From positions 1 through 64,000 of the forward strand of contig NZ_LUUK01000182.1 in NCBI RefSeq assembly GCF_001644025.1: a stretch of 64,000 nucleotides of DNA, written 5' to 3'. Both the position numbers and the translations under genes were made by a program. The stretch comes from Methylomonas koyamae (lineage in GTDB: Bacteria; Pseudomonadota; Gammaproteobacteria; Methylococcales; Methylomonadaceae). Shown here one piece after another: positions 56,122 through 64,000 of this stretch. A model generated the notes under the pieces. That model was given only the letters and a program-made list of their open reading frames with translations, was not told where the DNA came from and ran no database searches. The first letter of the stretch is position 1. Each line of letters opens with the position of its first letter.

Positions 56122-57159
56122 TTAGTGTGGATCGGGGCCTTTCAACGCATCGATATGCGTCAGGGCATCCGGCATCAAATTTAGGACAATTTCGCGAAAA
56201 TCGGCGGTCACCAGGTGTTTTGCCCGCAACAATAAAATCGGTACCGGACTGGAGGGTTCGTTCTCCGCGTAATACTTGCAAATCAAATCCAACGATTTCA
56301 AAACATCCTGGCGCGTCGCTATTTCGCCTACTCCCGCCTTGGGCTTGGCGGACACCCGGACCGTTTCGCCGGCATCCGCCACATTCTCCTCGGCAACGTC
56401 GCTTTCCGGCTCGACTTGGTCAGCCAAGCGGCTACCGGCAAATTGCTCGAAAAAATGCCGAATCTCTTTAAACAAGGCCTTGGCCGCGCTCAGACTGGCC
56501 GCCTGGCTATTGCCTACTCGATCGACAACGGCCGCATCCAAGCGGTCCAATAGCGCCATGCTGTCATTGATGGCTTGAAAATTGGCCGCTAGCTCCTCGA
56601 GTTCGACATCCAGAAACGCCGCGTTGATCGCACTGATTTCCGGCTTGGTCTGGCCGGCCGGGAGGTCGAGCTTGTCGGTGGCGTATTGCATATCGCGCAA
56701 ACAAAACCGACCCACCGATTTTGACTCAACCAACATCGTCTGGCTTAAGGGCCTGAGCACCCAATCGAAATTGTTCAGTTCTTCGATGATATTGATCCTG
56801 AGGGTCGGATCGAGGCCATCGTCGGGATCAAGCTGGGGATGCAGGTGCTCCCAGTAGCGATCTATCCACTCGGTCAACAGGTTTAAACCGTCTCGAAAAC
56901 CGCGCACGCCTTCGGTCGGAATCAGACAACGGATTAAATATAGGGCGACCTGCAGATCCTTGGACCGCCCCAGCAAGGCCAACGCATCCTTTTGCACTTG
57001 CCGCCAATTGGGCGGCATGGCTTTTTCGCCGGAAAATTGATTCTCCGGCGTCCCTAGAATATCGGTATCCAACGCCACCCTGGCGTTGTCGTATTCCAGA
57101 TTGTCGCCGCAAGGGTTGTCGGCGGAAATCTCGTCCAGTAAACCGGATAAATCGGCCAT
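56122..57159 (-). CDS. tssA: T6SS cap protein TssA
   Basis: 345 residues with an ImpA N-terminal domain: SADNPCGDNLEYDNARVALD, the MPPNWRQVQKDALALLGRSK segment, LIRCLIPTEGVRGFRDGLNL and TEWIDRYWEHLHPQLDPDDG. The C-terminal half has a variable linker and ends with DVLKSLDLICKYYAENEPSS and PVPILLLRAKHLV, the short TssA type. TssA organises tube and sheath polymerisation at the baseplate. First gene of the T6SS run; the CHAT gene ends 28 nt before it on the same strand. Confidence 0.95.
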   Translation of the reverse strand: MADLSGLLDEISADNPCGDNLEYDNARVALDTDILGTPENQFSGEKAMPPNWRQVQKDALALLGRSKDLQVALYLIRCLIPTEGVRGFRDGLNLLTEWIDRYWEHLHPQLDPDDGLDPTLRINIIEELNNFDWVLRPLSQTMLVESKSVGRFCLRDMQYATDKLDLPAGQTKPEISAINAAFLDVELEELAANFQAINDSMALLDRLDAAVVDRVGNSQAASLSAAKALFKEIRHFFEQFAGSRLADQVEPESDVAEENVADAGETVRVSAKPKAGVGEIATRQDVLKSLDLICKYYAENEPSSPVPILLLRAKHLVTADFREIVLNLMPDALTHIDALKGPDPH

Positions 57160-57187
57160 GGTTCAGTCCTGCTCCTGTTAGGGTCGG

Positions 57188-59443
57188 TTATTGCCACCCG
57201 CCGATCAGAATGAACGGCGACCAAAAAAACGGGTGTTTAAAACGTTTGGACTTAATCATCGCGATCTGCGCCTGACGCATCGCTTCCGCCTTGTTCAAGG
57301 AATTGCCCAATCCGTCGTAAAACAAATGCATGAATTCGGTGGCGGCCTGATCGTTGATCGACCACAGGCTACCGACCGCGCTTAAAACGTTACTCTTGAC
57401 CGCCAATCCGCTGAAACCCAACAGCATCCGGTCGTCGCCTTCGGCCGTTTCGCAAGCACTCAGCGTCAATAAATCGATAGGTTCGCTCTTCAACCGATCG
57501 CCACCCAAGCTGCCCTCGAAATCCAGCAAGGTCAGATTCTGATCGTAAGCCATCACGAAACTTTCCTTGGCGTTCTTACCGAAATACCCGTGCGAAGCGA
57601 TATGCACCTTCGCGTAATCGCCGGTTTCTATATCCCTCTTCAACGCCGACGCCGTGAATTGATTATTCAATAACATCGTGCTGTTCTGTCGTTTCGCGAC
57701 CGAATCGATTTCCCGCTCGATATTGGGCAAGCTCAATTCTTCGACCAAGCGCGAACGGTCCATGGCTTTCTGCGCGACATCGGCGGGTTTATTGCCGATC
57801 AAACGTTCGACGACGTTGTCTGGCAGCGTGTCGATCGCGGCGCCGTCCGGCCGGCTCAAACCGGCGACCAGGGCCCGCAAGTTCTTCCGTTTCGCGACCT
57901 GCTTGTCCCAATTTTGAAACGTCAAACCCGGCAATGTCACGATCGCGTATTGTTCGACCAAAAACCGGCCGCCATCCTGTAACACCGAGTACGGCACCGC
58001 CCGCAAATTGCGGTCGGGCACGTAGAGCAGCAATTTCGCGCCGGCCGCCGCGACATCGTTGGCAATCGGTTCGAACAGCCACTGGTAAAGCTGTTTGGCC
58101 GCGGCCCGGTAGTCCTTGCCGGCATGCAAGCGCTGCGTCAGGATTTGCGCCTGTTCGCGTACCCGCTCGGCCGACACCGGCACGCTACGTCGCACAACGA
58201 GCGGGCCATGCTTCATCAACAACTCCAGCCTGTCGGTCAACAAAATCGGGTAAACGATGACGGTTTCCGGAAACGCCAGTTCTCGCCAATCGTCCCGGGT
58301 TTGCACCGAGATCGAACACCGCCCCAAAAAAAAGTCCTGCAAATCGGCTTCCTTGATCGCTTCCATGCTGGACATGGCCTTGTTCAGCGCCTGTTGCTCG
58401 GAATCGCCGGTGCCGGCTTGCCGTAACAACAAATCGACGTAGCCACGGTGTAACGGATCGATCACGGTATCGATCGCGCTGCGACCATCGGGTAAATTGA
58501 TCGGCAAATCGCCCCGAATCGCCAACAAATCGTTCACCGCCTGCTCGTAGGCGCGTAGCGCCGGTACCTGTTGTCCCAAACGCAGCAACAAGTCGCCTTG
58601 CAGTGCCTCAAGCTCGGCCAGCAATTCCAGGTAGCGTCGATCTCCGGCCAAGGCCAACGCTTGCTCGGTCAGTGCCAGGGCCTCGCGATCGCGGTTTTGC
58701 TGGCGATATAATCTGGCCATCCCCAACAAGGCCTCCACCCGCATGCGCGGCGGCGGGTTAGCGCCCGCCAACACCTTGTCCAGTGCGGCATACGCCGCGC
58801 CAACCCAGCCCTGGCCATCGCTCGGCGCCGCCTCGGCCAGCAAAGCCTCGGCGGTTTTCAGCCGTACCTTGGCCGCCGGAAAATCGTTCGGCAAACTTTC
58901 AATTCTGGCAGCCAGCTCAAGCAATGCGGCAACTCGACCGCTTTTATCTTCACCCGCCGCCGTCCGACTCAACGCCACGCTCATTCGTAACGGGCTGTCG
59001 CCCTGGCTCCGCAAAGCCGCTTCAGCCTGATCTGCGTATTGCAAGGCCTGTTGCCGATCGCCCCCGGCTAGAGCCAGTTCGCTCAAATAGAGCCCAACTA
59101 ATCCGCGTAAATAGTCCGGCCCGGTCTCGGTACTCCGATAAGCGGCTTTGAGCAAGGGTTCGGCGGCCTCTTTACTGTTCAACAAGAACAGGTTGTAACC
59201 CGCCGCCGCCTCGACCGCCGCCAATAAACCTATATCGCCCTTAACATCGACCACCGCTTGCAGCGCGGCATCGAACTGTTGTTGCGCCGCTTGCAACTCA
59301 CCGTTGTCTCGCAGTTGCTCGCCTCGCAAGACTACCGATCGAATCTCGGCGGCGGAAACCGGCACCGGCATCTCGGCCGACGCGGCATTTCCAACCGCCA
59401 CTCCCAGCGCCAGAACAGTTATGGCAATCAAGTCTAGCCGCAT
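57188..59443 (-). CDS. Exported TPR-CHAT protein (caspase-like peptidase)
   Basis: About 751 residues with a signal peptide (M-R-L-D-L-I-A-I-T-V-L-A-L-G..., cleavage about A-S-A). Residues about 25-330 are helical TPR-like repeats (LRDNGELQAAQQQFDAALQA, QNRDREALALTEQALALAGD). The C-terminal 380 residues are a CHAT domain with the His-Cys dyad in V-H-I-A-S-H-G-Y-F and L-L-T-L-S-A-C-E-T-A. The ATG at 59443 gives the best signal peptide; in-frame starts at 59458 (ATG) and 59470 (TTG) are alternatives. CHAT proteins cluster with two-partner secretion genes in cyanobacteria and methanotrophs, as here. The substrate is unknown. Confidence 0.88.
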   Translation of the reverse strand: MRLDLIAITVLALGVAVGNAASAEMPVPVSAAEIRSVVLRGEQLRDNGELQAAQQQFDAALQAVVDVKGDIGLLAAVEAAAGYNLFLLNSKEAAEPLLKAAYRSTETGPDYLRGLVGLYLSELALAGGDRQQALQYADQAEAALRSQGDSPLRMSVALSRTAAGEDKSGRVAALLELAARIESLPNDFPAAKVRLKTAEALLAEAAPSDGQGWVGAAYAALDKVLAGANPPPRMRVEALLGMARLYRQQNRDREALALTEQALALAGDRRYLELLAELEALQGDLLLRLGQQVPALRAYEQAVNDLLAIRGDLPINLPDGRSAIDTVIDPLHRGYVDLLLRQAGTGDSEQQALNKAMSSMEAIKEADLQDFFLGRCSISVQTRDDWRELAFPETVIVYPILLTDRLELLMKHGPLVVRRSVPVSAERVREQAQILTQRLHAGKDYRAAAKQLYQWLFEPIANDVAAAGAKLLLYVPDRNLRAVPYSVLQDGGRFLVEQYAIVTLPGLTFQNWDKQVAKRKNLRALVAGLSRPDGAAIDTLPDNVVERLIGNKPADVAQKAMDRSRLVEELSLPNIEREIDSVAKRQNSTMLLNNQFTASALKRDIETGDYAKVHIASHGYFGKNAKESFVMAYDQNLTLLDFEGSLGGDRLKSEPIDLLTLSACETAEGDDRMLLGFSGLAVKSNVLSAVGSLWSINDQAATEFMHLFYDGLGNSLNKAEAMRQAQIAMIKSKRFKHPFFWSPFILIGGWQ

Positions 59444-59805
59444 TTGCGCTTCTAGCATTAAATTTGGCAATTCGATTTCCTCGTCTTGGATTGGCCATGG
59501 CTGGACCGGATTTTCGGCAATCGCTATCGCGGCTATTCGACCGATCCCCCCTGCCGATCCGCCGAGAACCGATTTCGCTATCGTCGCTCCGGCGTCGAGG
59601 TTGGCGTCTCCAACCAGCTTAATATGTCAACAAGCGTGCCAACCACGACCGAAGCCGCCTTGCTTCCGATAACAACTTGTTCTGAAAAGGATTTAACGAA
59701 TATCTCGCGGAGCGCCGAACGTCAGAACCGCCATTCGCCTACCGAAATCGGCACGGCATTTCGTAACGCACGCGATATATCGCCACTCCGTTAGAGTCTA
59801 TTCCG
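59444..59805. other. Intergenic region between the CHAT gene and tpsB
   Basis: About 360 nt. All flanking genes are on the minus strand, so a promoter for the CHAT and T6SS genes may lie here, but no good -35/-10 pair or terminator hairpin was recognised. A 102-codon plus-strand frame (59486-59794) has no ribosome-binding site and no protein-like features. Confidence 0.4.
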
Positions 59806-61641
59806 CTAAAAAACGTTGAAATTGACCCGAAAATGGATACCGTCGTCTTGAATACTGTGGCTGGTGCGTTGCCGATTCGGCACCGGCGTAAACGCATGCG
59901 CCCAATAAAATTCGGTCGTCAAACCTCGAAACTGCCACTGCAAGCCGATACCGGCCGAATACAGATAATGAGTGGATGGCCGAGCATTGGTCGCGGTCGG
60001 GCTGTCCCAAGCGCCGCCGTATTGGATAAACGGCACCAAATGCAGGCCGTCGCGGCCGCCGGCATCCAGGTAAAGCGGATATTTGACTTCGGCGCCGACA
60101 TTGAAGCCGTTGTCGCGCACGTAAGTATTTTCCCGATAACCTCTGACCGTATACGCCCCGCCCAACGCGTAACGTTCCAAGTTTAGTAGCGGCTTATCCG
60201 CCAACTGAATATTCGCCTTCACCAACAGGGCCGCGCCGTTCTCCAACAACTTCACCGAAAACAAACTCTGGCCCAACCAACTGAAAAATTGGCCGCTGGG
60301 CAAACCCGGTCGATTAGTCGTCGCCCCCAACATATCCAAACCGACGTTGAAGGTAGACCAAAACACCAATCCCGTGTCCTCGCCGCGATGCGAAAAATGC
60401 TGGGCAATTCGCATGACGCTGGCTTGGGTCGCGCACCCCAAGCCTTCGCCGCCGGAAATCGGTTGGCAAGTATTGCTGACTTGGCTGCGATTTTCGCGAA
60501 ACGCCATATTCACGCTGAATGTCAGATCGTCGTTAAAGCGCCGATAGATCGGATGGCTAAGTCCGGCTTCGAAACCGACGATGTGATTGGTAATGTTCAG
60601 AGTCTCCAGCGGCGGTTCGACGATGCTGCTGTAGGTGTCGCTGTAGCGAAAACTGGCCCGCAAATCGCGCGCGGTCAGCGGCACACTGATACCGGTGTTG
60701 TAACCCTGCACGCCTTCATTGACGATGAACTGACCGTCTATCCGTTCACCGAGCGTCAACAAGTTGTCGACCCAACCGCCAACCCGGCCGGTATACGCGC
60801 CCACGGCCGGCGTCTGGTAATCGTCGGCGCCCAAATATAACTGGTAAGGCCTGGCCCGCTCGACTCGCAAATCCAAAATCGCCTCGCCCAGCTTTTCCCC
60901 CGGCACCAAGCGACCATTCAGTTGTTGAATCAACGGGTCGGCCAGCAATTGCCGATAACTGTCTTGTAAATCCTCGACCCTTAAAGGCTCGCCGGCCCCA
61001 ACCAACAAGCGGTCTCGCAAATACCCCTCGCGCAAACGCTGTTGCCCGCTCTGCCGGACTTCGGTCAACCGCCCTTCGACGATATTCAGGCGCAGCACGC
61101 CGTCGGCCAGCGACTGACTCGCCAGCACGGCGCCGGAATTGATGTAGCCGTGATCAATGTAATATTGGCTGACCGCGCGGCGTAGCATTTCGATATCGGC
61201 GGCGCCAATCGGACGCCGCAAAAATGCCGCCGCGACGCTCTGTAGTTCCGCGTCTTCGAAAACAGTATTTCCGTCGAAAATGACACGCTGCAGCTCGACG
61301 CTGCCGCCGGTCGACGCCGGGGCTCCCGACTTAGGCAGTTCCGGCAACACGAAACCGCCGCTGCCAACAGCCGGCCGCTCCGGCTGGGCCAAGGTCGGCT
61401 GTCGGGACTTGGTCGGGTCGGCATTCAGCGGCGGCGGTTCGTCCGCCACGGTCTTGGTCGCGAAGGCGGCAATCACTAATCCAATTCCCAAGCGGCGAGA
61501 CCAAATCGGGTTTCGCTTAGCGAGCGCCGTGGCGGCCTTCAATCTGTCCGGGCCGACAGTCCCCGCATCCGGCGCCGGCTTGGCTCCGCGTTGTACCAAA
61601 CCGCGACCGTCCAACATCCCAAGCTTTCGCCGTATCGCCAT
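59806..61641 (-). CDS. Two-partner secretion outer-membrane transporter (TpsB, ShlB/FhaC family)
   Basis: 611 residues. A long charged N-terminal stretch precedes a signal-like hydrophobic segment (LGIGLVIAAFATKTVA, about 52-67). A Pro-rich linker follows, then two POTRA domains (LQRVIFDGNTVFEDAELQSV..., LRLNIVEGRLTEVRQSGQQR..., about 110-280) and a 16-strand barrel with LNLERYALGGAYTVRGYREN, the conserved loop-6 V-R-G-Y motif, and a terminal Phe (V-N-F-N-V-F) for BAM recognition. It exports the repetitive protein encoded 3 nt upstream. Confidence 0.94.
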   Translation of the reverse strand: MAIRRKLGMLDGRGLVQRGAKPAPDAGTVGPDRLKAATALAKRNPIWSRRLGIGLVIAAFATKTVADEPPPLNADPTKSRQPTLAQPERPAVGSGGFVLPELPKSGAPASTGGSVELQRVIFDGNTVFEDAELQSVAAAFLRRPIGAADIEMLRRAVSQYYIDHGYINSGAVLASQSLADGVLRLNIVEGRLTEVRQSGQQRLREGYLRDRLLVGAGEPLRVEDLQDSYRQLLADPLIQQLNGRLVPGEKLGEAILDLRVERARPYQLYLGADDYQTPAVGAYTGRVGGWVDNLLTLGERIDGQFIVNEGVQGYNTGISVPLTARDLRASFRYSDTYSSIVEPPLETLNITNHIVGFEAGLSHPIYRRFNDDLTFSVNMAFRENRSQVSNTCQPISGGEGLGCATQASVMRIAQHFSHRGEDTGLVFWSTFNVGLDMLGATTNRPGLPSGQFFSWLGQSLFSVKLLENGAALLVKANIQLADKPLLNLERYALGGAYTVRGYRENTYVRDNGFNVGAEVKYPLYLDAGGRDGLHLVPFIQYGGAWDSPTATNARPSTHYLYSAGIGLQWQFRGLTTEFYWAHAFTPVPNRQRTSHSIQDDGIHFRVNFNVF

Positions 61642-61644
61642 CGC

Positions 61645-64000
61645 TTATGCCTTACCGCAAGAACGGCCGGTCGAAGGGGCGTCGAAAGTTACGCTTAAGC
61701 GATCGGCCGCCGCCAAACTCAGCGAGAGCGGCGCATCGCCGAATACCGAAAACGGCAGAATTTGCTCGTAAGCCAGAACAACGCCGTTGCTCTGCTTAAA
61801 CTCCAGCGAACTGCCGTTACCGCAGGGATCGTTCGGAACATCCGGCAAATCCACCGGTTTGGCGACGATGGAGACATCGACATTGACCAAATTACCGGGC
61901 TGTCCACTTTGGAAACCGTTGACGAACAGGTTCAACCCGGCGGCCGGCGTCCAATCGGAGCGGCTGCTACCGGCCGGTGCCAAATAGCCCTGGTATTGCG
62001 GATTGGCTTTGATCGCTTTCAAATTGTCGGCCTGCACCCAAAGTTTTCCGGTCTCGCTACCCAGAATATTGCCGTAATCGCCGCCTTTCGGCAGCCGATA
62101 GTAAACCTCGTTTTTAACGCCCAAATCGCCATGCACCCAAACCGTCGTACCCCCGCCTGAAAAAATCACTTGGGTGATTTGCAACGGCGTGCCGATGTTC
62201 ATTGCGGCCGGACTGTAAATCCGCGCGCCGGCCAAAATCAGTTGCACCGCCTGTAGGGTCAGGCCGCTATCGGCCCTACCGGTCAAACTGCCGGAAACCA
62301 GGATGTTGTTCCCAGCTTGCAGCAAGGCCGCATTCACGCGGCCGCCGATGTCGATATCGCCGCCGGCGATGATATCGCCGTCGATGTTACCGGCGTTGGT
62401 GACGCTGCCTCCGGCGCGAACTCGGCCGTCCAATGTGCCGGTATTTTCGACGTTGCCGCCGGCCGTCGTCCGCCCGCCTATCGTGCCGCTATTGACGATA
62501 TTGCCCGGCGCGCTGGTATCGCCGTCGATCCTGCCGGCATTGACGATATTGTAGGCGGCGTCGGCCGGCGGCGCCGCCATCGTCAACGCGGCATTAACGG
62601 TGTCGCCAGCCGCCTCCGGGGCCCCGTCTCCGACTAAGACCAAGCCGCCGATTCGTCCGCCTTCGGCATTGGTCAAATCGCCGGCCTTGGCCCAAGCTTG
62701 ACCGCCGATACGGCCGGCATTGACCAAATAACTGGCAGCCTCGGCATCGCCGTCGATTTCAACGTCGGCGCCCGCGACGATGCCGCGATTGTTCAGCAGA
62801 TAACCGCCTCGCGCCACCGCGTCGCCGCCAATGGTGCCGTCATTGGTCAGATTGCCGGCGGCGGCGACATCGCCGCCGATACGGCCGCGATTGTCGATAT
62901 CGGTAGCGTTTAGGCTTTCCGCGCCGTTGCCGATCGTACCGGTATTCAGCAAGCCGATGCGGTTTCCGTCGGCTTCGAGCGCGATTAGTAGCGCTTGACT
63001 GCTGGAACCGGCCGCGTCCGCACGACCGTTGATCGTACCGGTATTCGTGATTTTGCCACCGGCCACCGCGTCCCCGTCCAGCCGTCCGGCGTTATTAAAG
63101 GCGCCGCCGGCCTGAGCGCCGCCACGAATTCGGCCGGCGTTGCTCAAATCCCTTCCGGCATTCGCGGCACCGGTAATATCGCCGTCGGCAAGGCTGGCAA
63201 TATCCCGGTCGGCGGAGATACCCCCGGCCTGGACAGTGCCGTTGTTAAATGCATCCCGGCCGGCATGAATACCGCTTCCGACCACGCCGCCGGTCCGGTT
63301 GTCGACATCGCGGTCGGCCTGGGCGCTACCTGAGATCGCGCCGGAATTGTTCAGGTCGTTACCGGCGCTCGCATCGCCGCCAATTTGGCCGGCATTATCG
63401 ATGTCAGCGGCATCGGCATTGCCGGAAATGCTTCCGGTATTGCTTAGCGAACTCGCGGCGTTAGCGAACGCGCCGACGCTACCGCTGTTGGTTAACGCTC
63501 CCGCACCGGCTATGGCGGCGGCACCGACCGTGCCGGTGTTGACTAGATCGGTACCCGCCGTGGCGGAGCCAGCGACGTCGCCAGCGTTAACCAGCGTCGT
63601 CCCGGCGCTGGCGTTACCGTTGATTGAACCGGCCACGGCATTGGTCAGTGCGCCTGACGTAGCCGTCGCATTTCCGCCGACGCTGCCGGCGTTGGCCAAC
63701 GTACCGGTCGCCGCGCTGGCGCTACCGCCTATCGTCCCATCGTTGGTCAAGTCGCTTCCGGCGTTGGCCGACCCCGAAATACTGGCACCGGTTTCGTTGA
63801 TCAAGCTCGTTCCAGTCTCGACGTCACCGGAAATGGTGCGACTGGCGACATTAACCACGCTGCCGATTGCATTGACGTCGCCGCTAATGACACCGTCGTT
63901 AGTCAAATTTCCGCCAGCCGCCACGCTGCCAACGATAGTTCCCAAATTGTCGAGATGACCGCCGTTCCGAGTTTCCGCACCGCCCTCGATTCGGCCTGCC
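61645..64000 (-). CDS. Repetitive beta-helix protein, two-partner secretion substrate (partial)
   Basis: The frame stays open to the window edge, so the N-terminus (with the expected TPS domain and signal) is missing; at least 784 residues are seen. Almost all of it is a degenerate repeat of about 12-20 residues, G-x-I-x-G-x-A-x-A-G-x-x-L-x-N-x-G-x-I, rich in Gly, Ala, Asn and Asp, typical of parallel beta-helix adhesins. The last 180 residues are non-repetitive (QAVQLILAGARIYSPAAMNI) and hold two Cys (PNDPCGNGSS and the final S-C-G-K-A). The gene is followed after 3 nt by its TpsB. Function: probably adhesion or cell-surface interaction. Confidence 0.85.
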   Translation of the reverse strand, partial: AGRIEGGAETRNGGHLDNLGTIVGSVAAGGNLTNDGVISGDVNAIGSVVNVASRTISGDVETGTSLINETGASISGSANAGSDLTNDGTIGGSASAATGTLANAGSVGGNATATSGALTNAVAGSINGNASAGTTLVNAGDVAGSATAGTDLVNTGTVGAAAIAGAGALTNSGSVGAFANAASSLSNTGSISGNADAADIDNAGQIGGDASAGNDLNNSGAISGSAQADRDVDNRTGGVVGSGIHAGRDAFNNGTVQAGGISADRDIASLADGDITGAANAGRDLSNAGRIRGGAQAGGAFNNAGRLDGDAVAGGKITNTGTINGRADAAGSSSQALLIALEADGNRIGLLNTGTIGNGAESLNATDIDNRGRIGGDVAAAGNLTNDGTIGGDAVARGGYLLNNRGIVAGADVEIDGDAEAASYLVNAGRIGGQAWAKAGDLTNAEGGRIGGLVLVGDGAPEAAGDTVNAALTMAAPPADAAYNIVNAGRIDGDTSAPGNIVNSGTIGGRTTAGGNVENTGTLDGRVRAGGSVTNAGNIDGDIIAGGDIDIGGRVNAALLQAGNNILVSGSLTGRADSGLTLQAVQLILAGARIYSPAAMNIGTPLQITQVIFSGGGTTVWVHGDLGVKNEVYYRLPKGGDYGNILGSETGKLWVQADNLKAIKANPQYQGYLAPAGSSRSDWTPAAGLNLFVNGFQSGQPGNLVNVDVSIVAKPVDLPDVPNDPCGNGSSLEFKQSNGVVLAYEQILPFSVFGDAPLSLSLAAADRLSVTFDAPSTGRSCGKA

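Noticed and set aside
63299-63958. Proline/alanine-rich frame of 219 codons opposite the repetitive adhesin
   Set aside because: The regular L-P-A-L-A-S-P-P pattern is the reverse complement of the Gly/Asn/Ala repeats; no start signals.
61645-64000. Repetitive DNA that might be a CRISPR array or satellite
   Set aside because: The repeats vary, have no spacers of constant length and encode an uninterrupted reading frame.

Overview
The window comes from a type I (gammaproteobacterial) methanotroph or close methylotroph, probably Methylococcaceae/Methylomonadaceae. The main argument is the left edge, which carries the two ribulose-monophosphate pathway genes for formaldehyde fixation (hexulose-phosphate synthase and phospho-hexuloisomerase) and what looks like the first codons of transketolase. 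The gammaproteobacterial housekeeping genes fit this (cmoAB, hemB, aroE, prlC, alr, dnaB, valS, mlaC). The species cannot be named from this sequence alone. No tRNA, rRNA, CRISPR array or complete insertion sequence was seen.

Layout. 1-1.5 kb: minus-strand hxlA-hxlB-(tkt) operon. 1.7-5.5 kb: small housekeeping genes and the cmoA-cmoB tRNA-modification pair. 5.6-14.2 kb: a plus-strand run hemB, membrane protein, aroE, three tandem HDOD signalling paralogues, oligopeptidase A. 14.5-17.1 kb: alr and dnaB. 17.1-19.8 kb: mostly non-coding DNA with a 42-residue membrane protein, a YebC-family gene, a candidate structured RNA, cbiX and terminators. 19.8-26 kb: an isolated T6SS lipoprotein gene (tssJ), a RimK-like ATP-grasp ligase and a divergent giant membrane protein of unknown role. 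26-33.2 kb: valS followed by a signalling operon (HDOD-GAF, double receiver, Aer-like PAS, CZB chemoreceptor).

33.3-59.4 kb is an accessory region on the minus strand: a type VI secretion system read tssA-tssB-tssC-hcp-tagJ-tssE-tssF-tssG-clpV, then an effector section. The effector section holds an AT-rich island with a candidate papain-like cysteine-peptidase effector, a GHSLGG lipase, a DUF6931-like protein, PAAR, VgrG and a 1467-residue RHS protein. The RHS protein ends in a barnase-like RNase with a barstar-like immunity gene 5 nt downstream. Beyond it lie displaced RHS tips: one with an intact GIY-YIG-like toxin and probable immunity gene, and two degraded ones, with palindromic REP-like elements at the joints. 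tssK, tssL and tssM are not in the window.

57.2-64 kb: a repetitive secreted beta-helix protein (cut by the window edge), its two-partner TpsB transporter, and an exported TPR-CHAT protease-like protein. The last lies directly upstream of tssA and may connect the secretion cassette with the T6SS.

Functions are assigned by reading motifs in translated sequence; no database search was possible.
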